This document shows positions 61,201-64,000 of a stretch of DNA of 64,000 bases, piece after piece (the first letter of the stretch is position 1; each line of letters opens with the position of its first letter). This DNA is from Alkalihalobacillus sp. AL-G (GTDB lineage Bacteria > Bacillota > Bacilli > Bacillales > Fictibacillaceae). Made by a program: the position numbers and the translations under genes. The stretch is taken from NCBI RefSeq assembly GCF_030643805.1, contig NZ_CP094656.1, positions 248,001 through 312,000 on the forward strand. The letters are read 5' to 3'. Under the pieces are notes generated by a model. That model was not told the DNA's origin. It did not search any database and was given only the letters and a program-made list of their open reading frames with translations.

Positions 61201-61249
61201 CAAATCGATATGACTTTGATGAGCACTGAATTTATCAACAACATCATAG

Positions 61250-61288
61250 GTATAGGGGGCTGCTGTTAGGAATCAGCGGCTTTTTTAT
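61250..61288 (+). terminator. mazEF terminator
   Basis: GGCTGCTG and CAGCGGCT pair across a short loop, then TTTTTA. Confidence 0.72.
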
Positions 61289-61405
61289 TTGCTTTAAAAA
61301 GACAACCTTGAATTCTTTAATATACCGATAACCACAGTACAACGTATTGTGGTTTTTGTTTTGCGTTCGGAAGGGTTTGAAGTTTTCAGTATGAGTGTGA
61401 ATCTA

Positions 61406-61760
61406 GGGTCTTTTTTACTATGCGTGGTCGATATATTGCGTTTTGTGGTTGATATATTTCAATTCGTGGTCGATAAAACAGGTTCTGTGGTTGATATAAT
61501 TCGATTAGTGGCCGATATATCGGATTCCATGATTGAATTATCGCTTATAGCGGAGGTGAATGCTAGTAACCTTCCCAAAAAGGCACCTCAAATTACGAAT
61601 AATTAGCCTTTTTCCACCAAATTGCATTCAATGGATACATTTTTTACACAGAAAACACACTTAACCTTTGATTAATTCCTCACCATAGCCCACTTCATCA
61701 TCCATATCCCTTCGATTAGCTTTAAACAAAACGTGAGCGAAGGAAAATCTCCACTTTGAT
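61406..61760 (+). repeat. Dispersed intergenic element with 21-bp subrepeats, copy 2
   Basis: It opens GGGTCTTTTTTACTA exactly as copy 1, then the GTGGTCGATATATTG/GTGGTTGATATA units (21-bp period) and the same downstream blocks (TTTTTCCACC, AAATTG, ACACAGAAAAC, GGAAAATCTCC). The two copies are direct repeats 8.25 kb apart and flank ydbS to mazF. The rest of 61201-61883 holds the mazEF terminator and the rsbRA ribosome binding site. Confidence 0.85.
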
Positions 61761-61883
61761 CCTATTTTTGATTCATTTTCATCACCCCACCTAAATAATG
61801 GAACTTAATCCTTAAATCATTGAAACATTCCGACAATAATGAAATAATGCTTTTATCGACACTTATTGGACGGAGGAGAAAGT

Positions 61884-62708
61884 ATGGACAAAACAGTATA
61901 TCAGGTTATGAAACAGGAACGGCTTTCGATCATTGAAAAATGGAAAAAAGAAATGAACAATTATCAGGAATTCGAACGTGAATTAACCAATGTTACGGAT
62001 GATGTATTCCAAAATACAAACCTCGAATATATTGAAAAACTATTGAATCACGCTTCGCTCGAAAACGAAACCATTTCACCTGATTTACGTGATTTTTTTG
62101 AACGGATCATACAAGTTGGTTGGCCATTGAACTATCTGACGAAGGGGCTCCAAGCGTTTCGTCGAGTGGCAATTAAAACGGTGCTGGATAAAAACTATGA
62201 CATGGAAAAGGCCATTAACGTATACGATTTAATCGATCGTTCGGTAGATGGACTATTGAATGAGATTGTTAAATTCTCAAATCAGACATGGAGAAACACC
62301 ATTTCCGTTCAGAAAACGGCGCTGTTAGAGCTTTCCGCACCTTTAATTCCAGTGTTCGAACAGATAACTGTAATGCCATTGATTGGAACGATTGATACAG
62401 AACGGGCAAAATTGATTATGGAAAATTTGCTTGAAGGTGTAATCAATCATCGTTCCCAAGTGGTATTGATAGATATAACAGGTGTTCCTGTCGTGGACAC
62501 GATGGTGGCACACCATATTATTCAGGCTGCTGAGGCCGTCCGTCTTATCGGATCGAAGTGTATTCTCGTAGGTATAAGACCTGAAATTGCTCAGACAATC
62601 GTAAATCTAGGTATTGATCTTAGTGATTTTCCGACGAGGAGTACTCTTCTTAAAGGAATTGAGTCTGCACTCGAGTTGACGAATAAAAAAATTGAATCGT
62701 TATCTTAG
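61884..62708 (+). CDS. rsbRA: Stressosome protein RsbRA
   Basis: A 274-residue co-antagonist of RsbT in the sigB stress cascade. ATG 61884 ([15 protein letters not shown]) follows ACGGAGGAGAAAGT. The N-terminal non-haem globin-like domain spans about 1-140. The STAS domain contains [14 protein letters not shown] and [14 protein letters not shown], the two RsbT target Thr. It assembles with RsbS into the 1.8 MDa stressosome. Gene order rsbRA-rsbS-rsbT-rsbU is standard. Confidence 0.96.
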   Translation: MDKTVYQVMKQERLSIIEKWKKEMNNYQEFERELTNVTDDVFQNTNLEYIEKLLNHASLENETISPDLRDFFERIIQVGWPLNYLTKGLQAFRRVAIKTVLDKNYDMEKAINVYDLIDRSVDGLLNEIVKFSNQTWRNTISVQKTALLELSAPLIPVFEQITVMPLIGTIDTERAKLIMENLLEGVINHRSQVVLIDITGVPVVDTMVAHHIIQAAEAVRLIGSKCILVGIRPEIAQTIVNLGIDLSDFPTRSTLLKGIESALELTNKKIESLS

Positions 62709-62719
62709 GAGGGGTTTGG

Positions 62720-63076
62720 GTGAGAATACCAATATTAAAGTTTCATGATTATTTACTCATTTCGATTCAAATGGAACTAGATGACAAAACTGCTCTTCAG
62801 TTTCAGGAAGATCTTTTAAATAAAATCCATGATACAGATGCAAAGGGTGTTGTCATAGACCTGACTTCTGTAGAAATGGTGGATTCGTTCATTGCAAAAG
62901 TGCTGGGTGACGTAGTGAAGATGTCAAATCTTATGGGGGCGAAAGTCGTACTAACCGGAATACAACCGCCAGTTGCCATCACCTTGATTGACCTGGGTAT
63001 CAATATGAGAAATGTTCCTACATCATTAGATTTAGAACAAGGACTAGATAAACTCCGACTGGAATTGGAGGGATGA
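62720..63076 (+). CDS. rsbS: Stressosome scaffold RsbS
   Basis: A 118-residue STAS protein that sequesters RsbT. The phosphorylation Ser is in [15 protein letters not shown] (about residue 59). [17 protein letters not shown] is the conserved C-terminal half. GTG start after TTAGGAGGGGTTTGG. Overlaps/abuts rsbT (stop TGA merges with ATGAGT). Confidence 0.95.
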   Translation: MRIPILKFHDYLLISIQMELDDKTALQFQEDLLNKIHDTDAKGVVIDLTSVEMVDSFIAKVLGDVVKMSNLMGAKVVLTGIQPPVAITLIDLGINMRNVPTSLDLEQGLDKLRLELEG

Positions 63077-63078
63077 GT

Positions 63079-63480
63079 ATGACCGTCCAATCCTGTATTG
63101 ATGTGAGAAATGAATGGGACATAGTCAGTGCCCGTCAACTGGGCAGGGACTTAGCAAAAGAACTGGGGTTTTCCAGCGTCGATCAAGCAAGAATTACGAC
63201 AGCAATCTCAGAGCTTGCACGAAACATTTACTTATATGCTGGAAACGGTAAAGTCTGTATCAAGCCAGTGGAGGAAGGAACGCGAAAGGGACTGCACATT
63301 GTAGCGAGTGATACAGGTCCTGGCATACAGGATATCCGAAAAGTAATGCAAGACGGATATACGACATCCGGCGGACTTGGAGCAGGTTTACCAGGGGTTA
63401 AGCGTTTGATGGACGAGTTCACGATCAACTCTACAGTTGAAACCGGAACTGAGATCCTCATTACGAAATGGCTCCGCTAG
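63079..63480 (+). CDS. rsbT: Switch kinase RsbT
   Basis: A 133-residue GHKL-type serine/threonine kinase that phosphorylates RsbRA and RsbS and activates RsbU. I start at ATG 63079 (MTVQSCIDVRNEWD), seven bases after GGAGGG; ATG 63073 abuts that site. ISELARNIYLYA (N box), DTGPGIQDI (G1) and GGLGAGLPGVKR (G2) are complete. Confidence 0.95.
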   Translation: MTVQSCIDVRNEWDIVSARQLGRDLAKELGFSSVDQARITTAISELARNIYLYAGNGKVCIKPVEEGTRKGLHIVASDTGPGIQDIRKVMQDGYTTSGGLGAGLPGVKRLMDEFTINSTVETGTEILITKWLR

Positions 63481-63491
63481 GAGGAGGAAAC

Positions 63492-64000
63492 ATGGTGGGG
63501 GATAGAGATATTCTGATAGAACGCTACCAACAGTTCTTATCTTCATATTTAAGCGGGAAGACAGAACAAGCGTTATATAAAGCACAACAATTCAGTCGGA
63601 AGATGCTTGAACAAAGCATTTCACCTGAAGAAGTGATTAACATGCATTCTACCGTTTTAGAAACGATTAATGGGGACATCCCTGAGGAAATACGCGATTC
63701 GTTCGATTTTTTGATTGAAGTGATGATGGGTTATGGAATGGCGTATCGTGAACACCAGATTTTAAGAGACAAACAAATGGCGCTTGAATCTGAGATCGAA
63801 GTGGCTGCGAGTATGCAACAAACATTGCTACAAGGCGACATTCCAGAAACCGATAAATTGGATATAGGGGTTATCAGTAAAGCAGCAAAGCAAATGAGCG
63901 GGGATTACTACCATTTTGTCCAGAACAGCCCACAGTCAATCGGTGTGGCTGTCGCTGACATTATCGGGAAAGGGGTTCCCGCTGCTCTTTGTATGTCCAT
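63492..64000 (+). CDS. rsbU: Phosphoserine phosphatase RsbU (3' end cut by window)
   Basis: The first 169 codons of a PP2C-type phosphatase that dephosphorylates RsbV. ATG 63492 follows GAGGAGGAAAC. The N-terminal RsbT-binding domain (about 1-85; QQFLSSYLSGKTEQALYKAQQFSRKML) is complete, followed by SEIEVAASMQQTLLQGDIP and MSGDYYHFV, and GVAVADIIGKGVPAALCMS with catalytic Asp residues, where the window ends. Fits B. subtilis RsbU in order and motif. Confidence 0.95.
   Translation, partial: MVGDRDILIERYQQFLSSYLSGKTEQALYKAQQFSRKMLEQSISPEEVINMHSTVLETINGDIPEEIRDSFDFLIEVMMGYGMAYREHQILRDKQMALESEIEVAASMQQTLLQGDIPETDKLDIGVISKAAKQMSGDYYHFVQNSPQSIGVAVADIIGKGVPAALCMS

Overview
The window looks like a chromosomal segment of an endospore-forming, motile, salt-coping member of the Bacillaceae (Bacillota). 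The evidence is a B. subtilis-like block ydbS-ydbT-ydcA-acpS-ydcC-alr-mazE-mazF-rsbRA-rsbS-rsbT-rsbU at the right end, plus a gerA-type germination operon, sigX/rsiX, motAB and an opuA osmoprotectant operon. Strong Gram-positive ribosome binding sites occur throughout, with many TTG and GTG starts. The genus cannot be resolved from sequence alone. No rRNA, tRNA, insertion sequence or CRISPR array was seen.

Layout. 0-4 kb: opuA operon (leftward, opuAC cut by the window edge) with a divergent GbsR/MarR-type regulator. 4-5.3 kb: AT-rich pair encoding a secreted matrixin-like protease and a lipoprotein. 5.8-9.5 kb: cation efflux protein, two peptide-type ABC permeases and a SurA-like lipoprotein. 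9.7-14.2 kb: argG-argH behind an ARG-box, an orphan glycine-betaine-type binding protein and an S51 peptidase. 14.5-18.1 kb: cadC-cadA, where cadA has an in-frame TGA at the first Cys of its CxxC metal site, then small genes. 18.1-18.5 kb: an apparent type I toxin-antitoxin locus. 18.6-26.2 kb: nadE, a predicted di-heme membrane protein, a permease-cphB-cphA cyanophycin cluster and an SDR. 26.2-33.1 kb: 20-bp repeats, small spore-type and RsbR-like genes, a gerA-B-C operon and an MCP. 33.3-39.3 kb: sigX-rsiX, motAB, REP-like repeats and an LTA-synthase-family protein. 39.5-48 kb: T-box-controlled argS, VOC protein, a second ECF sigma/anti-sigma pair, tag and a Fur-boxed siderophore uptake locus. 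48-50.8 kb: an HTH-TPR (RRNPP-type) regulator followed by a peptide precursor carrying six copies of an HDDTPDL unit. 50.9-53.5 kb: a 52-bp repeat array, NUDIX, DacF-like protein and a 21-bp repeat element. 53.6-64 kb: HD-GYP protein and the conserved ydbS to rsbU block.

Most notable. (1) The HTH-TPR regulator with its multi-copy peptide precursor looks like a quorum-sensing module. The same long-spaced inverted repeat (TTGGGAAA...TTTCCCAA, arm centres 52-53 bp apart) lies in front of this regulator and in front of the distant matrixin/lipoprotein pair, suggesting a peptide-controlled secreted protease regulon. (2) cadA reads through cleanly on both sides of one TGA that replaces a conserved Cys; selenocysteine insertion, nonsense mutation with reinitiation, or sequencing error remain open. 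(3) The type I toxin mRNA has a 13-bp pairing between its 5' leader and the stop-codon region that competes with a hairpin which is also the antitoxin RNA terminator. (4) Several unrelated short-period repeat families (20, 21, 48 and 52 bp) lie in one window.

Metabolic logic: argG/argH make arginine, cphA can store it with aspartate as cyanophycin, cphB can release it, and argS is controlled by a T-box reading an arginine codon. OpuA, the orphan binding protein and the GbsR-like regulator point to osmotic adaptation.
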